From: Paraburkholderia adhaesiva
GTDB taxonomy: Bacteria; Pseudomonadota; Gammaproteobacteria; Burkholderiales; Burkholderiaceae
Direction of reading: 5' to 3'
DNA length: 64,000 bases
Assembly: GCF_021390575.1 (NCBI RefSeq)
Contig: NZ_JAJEJQ010000005.1
Coordinates: 62,001-126,000 of the forward strand
Positions 16,891 to 26,267 of the stretch are shown here, one piece after another (the first letter of the stretch is position 1; every line of letters begins with the position of its first letter). Position numbers and translations under genes: made by a program. The notes beneath the pieces were generated by a model. That model did no database searches. It was not told the DNA's origin and worked only from the letters and a program-made list of their open reading frames with translations.

Positions 16891-18300
16891 ATGATACCCA
16901 ACCTTTATCGCTATCCGCTCGATCTGTCGGGCGTGAGCCGGAACAACTTTGTGACTGGCGAGCCCCATGCGATCGGGACCATGCCAGTGCGCGTGATCGC
17001 ACCCCGCCAGGGGCTCTTCTTCGCGCAGTCCGTACAGGTCGTGGACGCCTTCACGCAGCACACGTTGCTGCCGCTTCAGTACCGCTTCCAGTTCCTGCAC
17101 GAACATGCGACGCGCCTGACCGGCAAGGAAGTCGACGCCGTCATCGTGATCACCGATCCGGGCGTGAATCCCAATGTGTTGATCACCTACCAGGCGCTGG
17201 GCGGCGACTACAGCCAGCCGCTTGCTGCAATCGCAGACGAAATCACGGCCCTGTCCGACGACACGCGCGGTGTCGCCTTCCCGGACATCACGAACAAGCC
17301 GGACACGTATCCGCCCGTGCCCCACCTGCACGCGATCGGCGACACCTACGATTGGGACTATATCGTCACGGCGATCGAGATGCTGATGGCGATCGTGACA
17401 CTGTCGGAGACAGCGTCATACGACACCGTGCTGGGCTTCATCGACCAGCAGGTGAATCTGCGCAACGGGGACATTGCCAATCTGGCGCAGCAACTCTCGG
17501 CGCATATCACGAACTACAACAACCCGCATCAGACCACCCTCACGCAGGTCGACATGTATTCGGCTGCGCAGGTTGCGGCGCTGATCGCGAGCCAGACCAC
17601 TGTGCGTGAAGCGGGCGACACCGCCCTGCTCGCCAGCATCGCAACCCACGCAGGGGACCAGACCAATCCGCATCGGGATACGGCGGCCGACATTGGCGGC
17701 TATACGACCGAAGAGGCCACTGCAAACCTGAACGCAATCGTGAATGCGCTTGATGCGATTCTCGCGAAGGATGCCGCCGCGATGTCCGCGCACATCGCCG
17801 AAACCGACAATCCTCACGAGGTCACCCTCGCGCAGATTGACGGGCTGACAACGGCCCAGATCAACAGCGTGATATCCACGGCGATGCAGCCGGCGACCAC
17901 ACAACTCACGGCCACCGAAGGCCAGTTGAATAACCACATCACCAACTACAATAACCCGCACCAGACGACGCTTTCCCAGATCAGCGGCTGGGACAGCGGC
18001 AGCATCGGCACGGTCAACACACAGGCCACCAATCACATCAACAACAAAAGCAATCCGCATCAGCTCACGGCCTCGCAGGTCGGCACGCTCACGAGTGCGC
18101 AGATCAACAGCAACATCACCAACAACATGGTGAACCCGGCGAACAACTCGTATCTGACGCCGCAAGCCAACAACATCAATGCCCACACGGGCAATTTTAA
18201 TAATCCCCATAACACCACAGTGGCGATGCTCGGCGGCTGGACGTATGCGCAGTGGCAGGCAGCGCTCCAGGCCGCGATCAACAATCTTTCTTACCATTGA
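16891..18300 (+). CDS. Tail fibre protein 3 (NPH-repeat family)
   Basis: 469 residues with the shared N-terminal domain (YPLDLSGVSRNNFVTGE to LITYQALGG) and six NPH motifs (for example YNNPHQTTLTQV, TDNPHEVTLAQID). As in fibre 2, almost nothing follows the last repeat. It is separated from fibre 2 by a 76-base C-rich gap with GGGGG before the start. A third copy in tandem suggests fibres of different length or a hetero-oligomeric bundle. Confidence 0.78.
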   Translation: MIPNLYRYPLDLSGVSRNNFVTGEPHAIGTMPVRVIAPRQGLFFAQSVQVVDAFTQHTLLPLQYRFQFLHEHATRLTGKEVDAVIVITDPGVNPNVLITYQALGGDYSQPLAAIADEITALSDDTRGVAFPDITNKPDTYPPVPHLHAIGDTYDWDYIVTAIEMLMAIVTLSETASYDTVLGFIDQQVNLRNGDIANLAQQLSAHITNYNNPHQTTLTQVDMYSAAQVAALIASQTTVREAGDTALLASIATHAGDQTNPHRDTAADIGGYTTEEATANLNAIVNALDAILAKDAAAMSAHIAETDNPHEVTLAQIDGLTTAQINSVISTAMQPATTQLTATEGQLNNHITNYNNPHQTTLSQISGWDSGSIGTVNTQATNHINNKSNPHQLTASQVGTLTSAQINSNITNNMVNPANNSYLTPQANNINAHTGNFNNPHNTTVAMLGGWTYAQWQAALQAAINNLSYH

Positions 18301-18324
18301 GCGCGACGTTCAGGAGAACTTCAT

Positions 18325-20226
18325 ATGTCTGAAGTTATGAGTTTGCCACTGGACGTAACAGGCGAGGCCCCATCGAACCACATCACCGATGAACACTACG
18401 CGCCTGGATCGGCCAACATCCGGGCGATTGCGACGAACTACGGCGGATTTTACGCTTCGAGCCTCATCATCCGGGACGTTGCAACAGGGACTCCACTCGG
18501 CCTCGGTCAGTATTTCCTGTCGGGAATCATGGACCTCGCCACCGCCAAATACGGAGCGGCCAACAACACGCAGATCGTGTCGATCGTCGTTGTTACGGAT
18601 CCGGCGGTTTCTCCCAGTCTCGAGCTCGACTATCAGGCGCTCGGCGCCCAGTACGCCACGCCGCAAACAGCAATCGCCAATGCGATCGAAACCTATGAGC
18701 CCGACACGCGCTCCACGCTGTGGCCGTCCGTCATCGATAACGTTGCGGATCTCCCGCCCTCTCAGGCTCTGCACGATGCCGGGCAGGAAGGCCTGATTAC
18801 GTTCGAGTACGTGGTTCATGCGATTGACCGTCTGCAGCAGTTGGCCCTGATGGGTGATCCCGTTGCGCAGACCGAGGTGAAGGCGTATGCCGACGGTGCC
18901 GACACAGCTCAAACGCAAGCCGTGGCCGCACAGCTCGATCTGCTCGCGCAACACGAAGCGGATCACGACAACCCCCACCAGCTTGTGCCCGCCCAGCTAC
19001 AGGCGTTGACCGAGCCCCAGCAGGACGCAGCCATCCAGGTCGAAACATCGGCTCGCACGGCAGCCGATGTGGGAGTCAATGAGACGCTGGACAACCACGT
19101 CACCGATTACGGAAATCCGCACCAGACCACGCTTGCTCAGGTCGATATGTTTTCGGTCGCGCAGGCCAACGACCAGATCAGCACGGCTCAAAGTCAGACC
19201 AACGCGACTCTCGCGTCAAACGTGGTGGTGATGAACACCCACATCAACAACACGAACAACCCCCACCAGACAACGCCCGCCGAACTCGGCACCATGAGTT
19301 CGGGCGACATATCCGCGGCAATTGCTGCGGCGGCAAGCGCAATCACGTCTGGAGCGAGCAGTGCGCTGGCAACCCTCAATAGCCACATCGGCAATACCGC
19401 GAACCCGCACGAGCTAACGCCAGCACAGCTGGGAACATGGACCGCGGCGCAGCTTCAAAGTCTCTCGAGTACCGTGTCGGCGCACACGGCGAACTACTCG
19501 AATCCGCACACAGATACCGTCGCCATGATCAGTGGGATGGCGAGTGCTGCGATCGACAGCGCCATCAACAGCGCACTCTCGAGCCTGCTCTCGTATTACA
19601 ACAATAACAATGCCGTGATGGTCGGGCATGTCAATAATTTCGGCAACCCGCATCAGGTAAGCGCACAGGCGATCGGTTGTGTCGGTCCCTGGAACAACCT
19701 CGCAGGGGATCTCAACAACGCACAGGCGCAGATCAATGCGAGCGGCCACCCTGTTACGGAGTCGACGACGCAGTATTTCGACATCAACTATTCCGGTGCA
19801 ATGGGAGGCAACTTCGGTCGCACCCTGGAAATCGCCTACGCGATCCAATCGGGGACCGCGTATTACCGCTCCTCGGGCGGGGACACCACGGTGACGGGCA
19901 TCTTTCCGTTCTTCTCCGTGACGGGCGGAGCACAGGTTCAGGGATTTTTCCGCTCGGGCAGCGTGGTCTCGATCTATGTGGCCAACGGCAGCCTCGACGG
20001 GATGACGTTCACGTCCTCGATTGGTGACAACGTACCTCTGTCCAACGCGCGGTCATACAGTTTCACGCAAACGCAGAATGGCCTGTTCACGGTTTATTGT
20101 GGGACCTCCTCGGTAGGTCAGGCGGGCTCAGCCCGTTCGTACGCGGTCAACATCGTCGGCTCTCCGCAGGGTGCGCAACCTCCATACGGGTACATCAACA
20201 ATCAGCCGCCACAGCCACCTGCATGA
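18325..20226 (+). CDS. Tail fibre protein 4 (NPH-repeat family, with C-terminal head)
   Basis: 633 residues. It has the shared N-terminal domain (LPLDVTGEAPSNHITDE to LDYQALGA), six NPH motifs, then a ~150-residue beta-rich C-terminal domain starting near YFDINYSGAMGGNFG and ending in a Pro-rich tail (NNQPPQPPA). Unlike fibres 2 and 3 it has its own head, which makes it a candidate receptor-binding fibre. AGGAGA precedes the ATG. The stop overlaps the next gene (ATGA). Confidence 0.78.
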   Translation: MSEVMSLPLDVTGEAPSNHITDEHYAPGSANIRAIATNYGGFYASSLIIRDVATGTPLGLGQYFLSGIMDLATAKYGAANNTQIVSIVVVTDPAVSPSLELDYQALGAQYATPQTAIANAIETYEPDTRSTLWPSVIDNVADLPPSQALHDAGQEGLITFEYVVHAIDRLQQLALMGDPVAQTEVKAYADGADTAQTQAVAAQLDLLAQHEADHDNPHQLVPAQLQALTEPQQDAAIQVETSARTAADVGVNETLDNHVTDYGNPHQTTLAQVDMFSVAQANDQISTAQSQTNATLASNVVVMNTHINNTNNPHQTTPAELGTMSSGDISAAIAAAASAITSGASSALATLNSHIGNTANPHELTPAQLGTWTAAQLQSLSSTVSAHTANYSNPHTDTVAMISGMASAAIDSAINSALSSLLSYYNNNNAVMVGHVNNFGNPHQVSAQAIGCVGPWNNLAGDLNNAQAQINASGHPVTESTTQYFDINYSGAMGGNFGRTLEIAYAIQSGTAYYRSSGGDTTVTGIFPFFSVTGGAQVQGFFRSGSVVSIYVANGSLDGMTFTSSIGDNVPLSNARSYSFTQTQNGLFTVYCGTSSVGQAGSARSYAVNIVGSPQGAQPPYGYINNQPPQPPA

Positions 20227-20804
20227 GCAGAACGGCACGTGCACAACGCAACGCCAAATCTCGCGAGTCGATTCCGATGAAACCGCCATACTCCATCTAT
20301 CACAGGACGTCTCGCGAGATTCTTCGCGACCTGGTCTATTTTACTTCTGGTTTTCTGCTGCCTGAGCAGGGGGTGATCTACGGGAAGCCTGTTGCAAAAG
20401 GGCCGATTCAAGGGGATGAGGTCAAACGGGATACAGTGATCGAAATAGGGATAGAGAGAGGAGGCGCCTGCAACCCACGCATCCGCGGCAGGAAGTCGTT
20501 CTGGTACAGGCGATTCGATTTCGGTCTGCTGGATTCCCCCGAAGCGGGCCGCGAGCCGATTCCCATAGCGGGTTACCCATTCGATACGTACAGCATCCTG
20601 CCTGCGATCAATGCCTACTACGGGCTCATACTCCGGCGTGACGATGTCGAAAACCAGGTATGCGGGCCCACAGATGTCGCTTATCTCGTGGCCAGCAACG
20701 GGTCGCTCGCGTTTTCGGGGTGCAGGAAACTCCAGCTGGCCCTGCCGGATATCACGAGCCTGGTCGAGACGGCGAGCATCGGAAAGTTTGAAGCCGGTCC
20801 GTAG
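20223..20804 (+). CDS. Unidentified protein coupled to tail fibre 4 (193 aa)
   Basis: The ATG at 20223 overlaps the fibre-4 stop, so the two are translated together, as is usual for fibres and their chaperones. The N-terminus is basic (MSRTARAQRNAKSRE). The rest is mixed alpha/beta with YFTSGFLLPEQGVIYGKP and IPIAGYPFDTYSILPAINAYYG. A chaperone or fibre-assembly role is inferred from position only. Confidence 0.6.
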   Translation: MSRTARAQRNAKSRESIPMKPPYSIYHRTSREILRDLVYFTSGFLLPEQGVIYGKPVAKGPIQGDEVKRDTVIEIGIERGGACNPRIRGRKSFWYRRFDFGLLDSPEAGREPIPIAGYPFDTYSILPAINAYYGLILRRDDVENQVCGPTDVAYLVASNGSLAFSGCRKLQLALPDITSLVETASIGKFEAGP

Positions 20805-20827
20805 CAGTCCCCGGCAGAGTACTCGCA

Positions 20828-22141
20828 TCAACTCCCCGAAACAGAACCGGCCTCCGTGTTCCAGGGACTGTAGCCGCCCGGCATCGGGTTCACAAACGCG
20901 CTGCTACCCGGATTGAAGGTCGCCTGATCGGCGACCTGCCATGTTGAAGCGGCGGGAAACACCTGGGCGGCCTGGCCGTTATGCCTGCAGATGCTCTGGA
21001 TGGAGATTCCGCCGATATTGCCAACCGGGTTCTGGTTGTTCGGCGCATCTCCGTTCCATTGCTGGGTGATCGGGTTGTAAAACCAGATCAGCGCGTCGAC
21101 CAGATTGACCGCCATCCCCACCGTGATGCCCTGCGACGGCGGCTGCGCGCCGATCGAATTCACCACGGCGCCCAGATAGTAGACGCCGCTCGTCGCCTTC
21201 GCCACGTTGCTGAACATCATGATGCTGTTGGCATCGGCCCCCAGCTCCCCTACGGGCGCGCCAAACTGGTTCGTCAGGCCAAACCCCACTGCCCCTGTTA
21301 AACGATCGTAGGTCGCTTCGGCGTAAAAGTAACCTGAAACCTGCCCGTAGGTCGTACGCGCGGTGAGCCATTCGTTGACGCTCGCCATCACGGTCATGTT
21401 GCTGTCCGCGAGACCCATGCCATCTGGCAGCAGCGCGGGGTCGAACGTCGCGGTCACGGTCGGCAGGATCTCTGTGCCGCCCCCGCCTCCTCCGGGAATG
21501 TCGCCACCGGGAATCGTTCCGTCGTCGATGAGGCTCTGGATGTACTGTGAGAGCGCGGCGATCTGCTGCTGCAGCGTGGCGATCTGGGCTCGCGCGGCAA
21601 TAAGCTGGGCAGTTGGCGTGCCGTTGCGACCGATGAGCGCCTGGCGGCTCGCCGTGATCGCGGCGTCTTCCTGCGGACTGATCAGGGTCTTCGAGGTGAC
21701 AGCAAGCGAAGTCACCGCAGTCGGGACGACACCGATTGCATCCTGCACGGCGGCGCTTACCTGTGACTTCACGTAGGTGAGGTCCAGCGAATCCGGCAAC
21801 GCTCCCAGATTCACCCCAAGCACAATCCCACGGTACGGAATGTTGTTCGCATTCGGCATCTGGCTGATGTACGTGTTCGGTACATAGACCCAGTTGCCTC
21901 CTGTCGCCTGCAATGAAACGATCGCCGTGCCCGTAGCGACATCATTCTGGTACTCATTCTGGGTAAGGCCCTGCGGCTGGTAGTACAGCGAGAACGGGTC
22001 GCCACCGGCCGCGATGATGTCGGATAGCAGGCGTACCGCCACGCAGCTGTACGCCACATTTGGCGAGATGAGCTGGTCGAATGGCGCAACCAGAGACCAA
22101 AGACCCGATGCGCCGATATTCGGATTCAAGGGTGTCGTCAT
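20828..22141 (-). CDS. Tail structural protein with C-terminal SPRY-like domain
   Basis: 437 residues. The N-terminal ~150 residues are polar and beta-rich, followed by a helix with QLIAARAQIATLQQQIAALS (about 177-196) and a glycine linker (GGDIPGGGGGG). The C-terminal ~190 residues resemble a B30.2/SPRY sandwich: SGYFYAEATYDR, GAVGFGLTN, a segment with SIMMFSN, and ITVGMAVNLVDALIWFYN followed by QQWNG. SPRY-like domains on phage tails usually serve in binding. It follows the 22153-23532 gene with an 11-base gap, so the two form a minus-strand operon. It faces the fibre cluster convergently. Confidence 0.65.
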   Translation of the reverse strand: MTTPLNPNIGASGLWSLVAPFDQLISPNVAYSCVAVRLLSDIIAAGGDPFSLYYQPQGLTQNEYQNDVATGTAIVSLQATGGNWVYVPNTYISQMPNANNIPYRGIVLGVNLGALPDSLDLTYVKSQVSAAVQDAIGVVPTAVTSLAVTSKTLISPQEDAAITASRQALIGRNGTPTAQLIAARAQIATLQQQIAALSQYIQSLIDDGTIPGGDIPGGGGGGTEILPTVTATFDPALLPDGMGLADSNMTVMASVNEWLTARTTYGQVSGYFYAEATYDRLTGAVGFGLTNQFGAPVGELGADANSIMMFSNVAKATSGVYYLGAVVNSIGAQPPSQGITVGMAVNLVDALIWFYNPITQQWNGDAPNNQNPVGNIGGISIQSICRHNGQAAQVFPAASTWQVADQATFNPGSSAFVNPMPGGYSPWNTEAGSVSGS

Positions 22142-22152
22142 GGCAGCCAGTT

Positions 22153-23532
22153 TTACGAAGTCGTGGAAACGGCATCACCGGTCTGCACCGGAGCCGGAAC
22201 CCCGGCGAGGGGAAAGTTCGACTGCGTGACCATCAGCCAGCTGATGTTTTCGTAGTTGGCCACCAGGTACAGGATGTTGTTACGCATGAGCTTGGTCATC
22301 CCTGCCGGGACGCTGGCGAATTGCGTTAGCGTCTCGGCAGTCTTAAGCATGTCCACGAGCAGTAGCAGGAAGTTTTGCGTTTCCACCGCCATGCGGTTGA
22401 AATCCACGCTTTGCGAAGGCACAGACAGGATATCCGGGAACACATTGACGATCTGGAATTCGCCGTTCCTGTTGTTGGGTGACCCGCAGCTCACGAGCGC
22501 AACGCATTTGTACGGCACCGTCTGCACACAGGCGTTCGAATTAATATGATTCGTACCGTAGGAGGCGACCGCGCTGATCACAGCGTTTGCGCGGCTCAGG
22601 TTTGCGACCGGTGAATAGATCCCACGCTGCTGGCTGCGATCGGGAATGGCAAACTGGTCGTACATCGGCACAAGCGTAAATTCCGTGCGCCTGAAGATGT
22701 CCGGCAGGATCGTCTCCCAGTCGGACTGACTGTGCGTGCTGTTGCTGAGAATGAAGTTGATGATCGCATTCGCGATCGAATCGATGTTGTTGCCCGCGAG
22801 ACCGTAAATCAGGATCGTCCAGTTGGTCGGTATCGTATTGTCCGGGTTGTTTGGATCAATGTAGTTGAAGCTCTGGGCTTCAATCATCGTTTCCGGGTTA
22901 TTGCCTCTTGCCGTATTGACCAGCGCGATCGTATCGGTATAGGTCTGGGCCGCTACCAGTGCTGCCACGTTGGACGAGGTCGTGAAGAAGTCGTCGAGAT
23001 GCTGGATCGGAGGAACCACGAGGATCGTGTAGTCGTCATACTGCGCAGCAAAAGACGCGTCAACGAACCAGATCTGGATGAGGCAGAGACTGCCGGTCGT
23101 GAGTGATCCGTACACCGGATCCGTGATGTTCTCCCATTCCAGCCATTCCGGCACCCAGTACGTGCCATCAGTCACCATGTTGCCGCATGTGAAGTTCTGC
23201 GCCTCAGTCTGGAACGCACTGAGCAAACCATCAAGCAAGGTTTGCGCAAAGATCTCACCGGGATTCGGAATCGCCTGGGTCTGCGCATACACCCACGCCG
23301 CAAATTTCAGCACCTGTGCAGCAATGCCAGCCGGCGCCTGAACCGGACCCGTATCGTCCTGGCTGGTAAAGCTCACGAAGAAGAGGTCCGGACTTGTCTC
23401 CTCGAAAAACATCGCTTTCGTGATGGCGTACGTGCTCGAGATCTCCGAAAGCGCGCCAATGGTTGCGAGCGTGCCGGCAGGAGCCGCGCTCGCGAGCTTC
23501 GAATTGTTGATGAAACCTTTGAGCAGATACAT
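22153..23532 (-). CDS. Virion structural protein (459 aa, tail/baseplate)
   Basis: 459 residues, low charge, rich in Asn/Thr/Ile with aromatic strands, as is typical of tail proteins. Segments such as WVPEWLEWENITDPVYGSL and LCLIQIWFVDASFAAQYDDY suggest a beta-sandwich core. The C-terminal 100 residues are helical (RMAVETQNFLLLLVDMLKTA). GGGAG precedes the ATG at 23532. It is operonic with the SPRY-bearing gene and diverges from the membrane protein at 23625. No specific family recognised. Confidence 0.6.
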   Translation of the reverse strand: MYLLKGFINNSKLASAAPAGTLATIGALSEISSTYAITKAMFFEETSPDLFFVSFTSQDDTGPVQAPAGIAAQVLKFAAWVYAQTQAIPNPGEIFAQTLLDGLLSAFQTEAQNFTCGNMVTDGTYWVPEWLEWENITDPVYGSLTTGSLCLIQIWFVDASFAAQYDDYTILVVPPIQHLDDFFTTSSNVAALVAAQTYTDTIALVNTARGNNPETMIEAQSFNYIDPNNPDNTIPTNWTILIYGLAGNNIDSIANAIINFILSNSTHSQSDWETILPDIFRRTEFTLVPMYDQFAIPDRSQQRGIYSPVANLSRANAVISAVASYGTNHINSNACVQTVPYKCVALVSCGSPNNRNGEFQIVNVFPDILSVPSQSVDFNRMAVETQNFLLLLVDMLKTAETLTQFASVPAGMTKLMRNNILYLVANYENISWLMVTQSNFPLAGVPAPVQTGDAVSTTS

Positions 23533-23624
23533 CGCGTTCGCGCTCCCGCCAGGGTGACGTTAATGGTGCAAAAGGGGCATCCAGCGTCCCGCCTTTCCAG
23601 GACCATAAAATTCAGAGGTGCTGC

Positions 23625-24038
23625 ATGCCCGTTTTCCAGTACGTCACAAAGCTTTTTACCGTGACATGGTCGACCGTGCGGGAGATGGTGCTCAACGGTC
23701 AGTCCTTTACAGAGGTTCTCAGGGTGAACCGGCGACGCGCGATTTTCAGCATCGTTGTGATGGGAAGCTTCATTTTTAGTGTGATCAGTCTTGGCGCAGA
23801 TGTGAGATTTGTGTCGATCCTGATCAGCTATGTGAAACTGCAGCGTCAGGTTCAGGAACGCGAAGCGCAATACCAGAAGGAGCACATCGAGCATCAGACC
23901 ATCGAGGAAGCCTCTGGTTTGCAGACCCCGGATGCCCGACGACCTGCTCACATCGACATCCCGGCCTCCGCTGCAACGCCTGATCCGGTCATCAACAACC
24001 TGCGCTCGGCACTCACCGACTGGACACCTGAGAATTGA
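23625..24038 (+). CDS. Single-pass membrane protein, candidate inner-membrane spanin
   Basis: 137 residues. One hydrophobic segment lies at about 39-57 (AIFSIVVMGSFIFSVISLG), preceded by a basic RVNRRR stop-transfer patch. It is followed by a charged helix (KLQRQVQEREAQYQKEHIEH) and a Pro/Ala-rich tail. This topology (cytoplasmic N-terminus, periplasmic coiled coil) fits an i-spanin. The next gene encodes a small Pro-rich lipoprotein, the usual o-spanin partner. The N-terminal cytoplasmic part is longer than in classical i-spanins. AGAGGTG precedes the ATG. Confidence 0.45.
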   Translation: MPVFQYVTKLFTVTWSTVREMVLNGQSFTEVLRVNRRRAIFSIVVMGSFIFSVISLGADVRFVSILISYVKLQRQVQEREAQYQKEHIEHQTIEEASGLQTPDARRPAHIDIPASAATPDPVINNLRSALTDWTPEN

Positions 24039-24052
24039 CACGGGGCCCAACC

Positions 24053-24544
24053 ATGTACCAGCACAAATGGTTTGCCATTGGCGCGACGCTCGTCCTGACA
24101 TCCGGTTGCGTCACGATCAATCCCGCCAGTACTCCGCCTGCTGCCTCCACGCCCGTCGTCCTGTATGTGTTCAACGTGCCACCGTCTGCCACCACCGATG
24201 AATCTCGCGCCTTGCAGCCACAGCGGGCTGGCAAAGCACACGGGGCGACCCCGAGGCGCGCACTGCCGATCGCACAGACCAGCTCACGCACTGGCACGAC
24301 AGTCAGTTCGCCGGTCGACTGCGCCGGCTTCGTGATGCCGGACTTTCCGGAAGTACCCAGGGCACCACTCAAGGAGCTTGACGCTGTCCCCAGGGGAGAT
24401 ACCGCGGCCGCGCTCGTGATCGCCGAAAAACACATCATCGATCTGCATCACTACATTCTTCGCGCTCGACGCACACTCGACACGGCATACCAGGACTACC
24501 GGAGCCGCTGTCACCAGACTGCACCTTTCACACCGCCGCCGTAA
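24053..24544 (+). CDS. Lipoprotein, candidate outer-membrane spanin
   Basis: 163 residues with a type II signal peptide: IGATLVLTSGC, the lipobox cysteine at residue 19. A Pro/Thr/Ala-rich stretch follows, then VMPDFPEVPRAPL and a C-terminal helix (HIIDLHHYILRARRTLDTAY) with two cysteines. The lipoprotein would sit on the inner face of the outer membrane. Adjacent to a single-pass membrane protein 14 bases upstream, it makes a plausible two-component spanin pair for outer-membrane disruption at lysis. No endolysin or holin is recognised beside them. Confidence 0.5.
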   Translation: MYQHKWFAIGATLVLTSGCVTINPASTPPAASTPVVLYVFNVPPSATTDESRALQPQRAGKAHGATPRRALPIAQTSSRTGTTVSSPVDCAGFVMPDFPEVPRAPLKELDAVPRGDTAAALVIAEKHIIDLHHYILRARRTLDTAYQDYRSRCHQTAPFTPPP

Positions 24545-24605
24545 AACGTTACCGGCGCCGCTCATGGTGTAGTTCGAGCCCGAGGTGGCCCGATGGGGAG
24601 TCGCG

Positions 24606-26231
24606 ATGTATGCAGATAACGAGGTACTCGAGAAAGAAGCCAGGGAAGTTGACACGGCAGGCGTGACAAGTGCACCTGCTGCCGTTTCTTCCCGTCGCGC
24701 CGGGGGCGACGATCCCGGCAGCATTGCGAGCGAGGTCACAACGGGTCTCGTGCTCTATACGGACGCGGGCAGCAATCCGAATCCGGGCCCGACAGGCTGG
24801 GGCGTGCACGGGTACCTGTACGCCGATGCAATACCATCGAAAGGCAGCGGCAACAGCAGATGGCTGTTGACCCGCAAGGGCTACGTGGAAAAGTACGATG
24901 CAGCAAAACGGGTGGGGGTCACCGAGGTTACACCGATCCACTACATCGACGGTTATGGCTCGATTCTCGCCAATGGCGAAAGAAAGCCGACCAACAACGT
25001 CGGCGAGCTGATGGCGGCCGTCCGGGCGCTCGAGTATGCGCAGGAATTCGATGTGAAGCGCGTCATTGTCCGGGTCGACAGCGAATACGTGCGCCGCGGC
25101 ATGGAGAGCTGGGTGGCGACCTGGGAGCGCAACGGCTGGATGAAACGCGGCGGCGAGCCCGTGCCCAACGTCGAACTATGGAAGGAATTGACGGGAGCCC
25201 GTGCACGCCTGATCGACCGGGGCGCCGATGTCAGATTTGTCTGGGTCAAGAGCCACAGCCACCACCTGGGCAACGTGATCGCCGACAAGCTCGCCACCAT
25301 CGGTGTCGCGCTGTCCGCCCAGGGGGTTCTCAAAAACGAAATCAGTTCGGCCGCCGCGCAGGGGTACTGGAAGTACGATACGGGCCGGCATCCGATGCTC
25401 GCCAACCGGTGCCTGTACTTCAACTCCGTCGCGCAATACCAGCAGCCAGGTGAGTACTATCTCGGCGATCACGGCAAGGAAGACGAACTGCTCGGCAAGC
25501 GAATCAGCGACGGCGCGCATACCGTCGCCAGGCTCGCGCAGCCCGATCCGGCAATCGAGCTCGTGCGCAACTACACCACCGAGCTGGCAGCCGGGCTCGA
25601 CTCGATTGTCATTGTGCGTCTGGACCAGCTCTTTAGCGCGACCACCCATCGGGAGCTGCTCACATGGGGCACCTCAGCGCTACTGCGACCGAACGCCTGG
25701 CGGCTGGACCTGAACTGCCTCGACGAGGAGCCCGGCGGACACACCCACAAGCCGCTCTCGCGCGAATGCCGCCCCCCGCGCATCGCCATGCGCGCGATCG
25801 AGGCGATCTTCAGCCTCATTGAGCGCCTGCGCCTGTATGAAGCACAGGATCCGTCCATCACCGCGACCGATCTGACGGCGCAGCTCTATGAGACGAAGGA
25901 AAAGGCCACCGGGAAGAAAGGCGAGACACTCACCGTCACGGAACTGCGGCCAGAGTATGGCGTGGGTTTTGCTGCGATGACCGTTCCGGCAAACTACCGG
26001 ATCAACGCAGACACAGGAGACGGCACAGCAACCATTCCGGTGACTCTGACGCTCGGCATCGACCTGCTCAACCGCAACTCGCTCAAGCGGCTGGAGAAGT
26101 CCGGCCCGCGCGTCACGTTGATCACGTGGCCCGAATCCACGCGTTCCTTCCGCTATGCGACGGTGATCCGGGCAGGCGAGGATATCTGCATCAGCGCCGG
26201 CACGTACTCGAACCTGCGAGTGATACCATGA
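24606..26231 (+). CDS. RNase HI-like domain protein with long C-terminal extension
   Basis: 541 residues from the ATG at 24606, chosen for GGGGAG six bases upstream; a GTG at 24585 is in frame. Residues ~45-235 carry the RNase H fold with four acidic positions: YTDAG (D53), NNVGELMA (E134), RVDSEYV (D158) and GNVIADKLA (D227), plus VWVKSHS before the last. A ~50-residue insertion separates the first strand from the E134 helix. The remaining ~300 residues are unrecognised and may bind nucleic acid or partners. The likely role is removing RNA primers or R-loops during phage replication. The fusion is larger than normal RNase HI (about 150 aa). Confidence 0.75.
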   Translation: MYADNEVLEKEAREVDTAGVTSAPAAVSSRRAGGDDPGSIASEVTTGLVLYTDAGSNPNPGPTGWGVHGYLYADAIPSKGSGNSRWLLTRKGYVEKYDAAKRVGVTEVTPIHYIDGYGSILANGERKPTNNVGELMAAVRALEYAQEFDVKRVIVRVDSEYVRRGMESWVATWERNGWMKRGGEPVPNVELWKELTGARARLIDRGADVRFVWVKSHSHHLGNVIADKLATIGVALSAQGVLKNEISSAAAQGYWKYDTGRHPMLANRCLYFNSVAQYQQPGEYYLGDHGKEDELLGKRISDGAHTVARLAQPDPAIELVRNYTTELAAGLDSIVIVRLDQLFSATTHRELLTWGTSALLRPNAWRLDLNCLDEEPGGHTHKPLSRECRPPRIAMRAIEAIFSLIERLRLYEAQDPSITATDLTAQLYETKEKATGKKGETLTVTELRPEYGVGFAAMTVPANYRINADTGDGTATIPVTLTLGIDLLNRNSLKRLEKSGPRVTLITWPESTRSFRYATVIRAGEDICISAGTYSNLRVIP

Positions 26232-26267
26232 TTCACAGATTCTCCGGCGTGCGCAATGCCTCTGACT

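Noticed and set aside
23605-23612. ATAAAATT as a recurring promoter box (also 27825)
   Set aside because: The first copy is only 13 bases from a start codon, so a transcript would lack its ribosome site; two copies are too few to support a motif.
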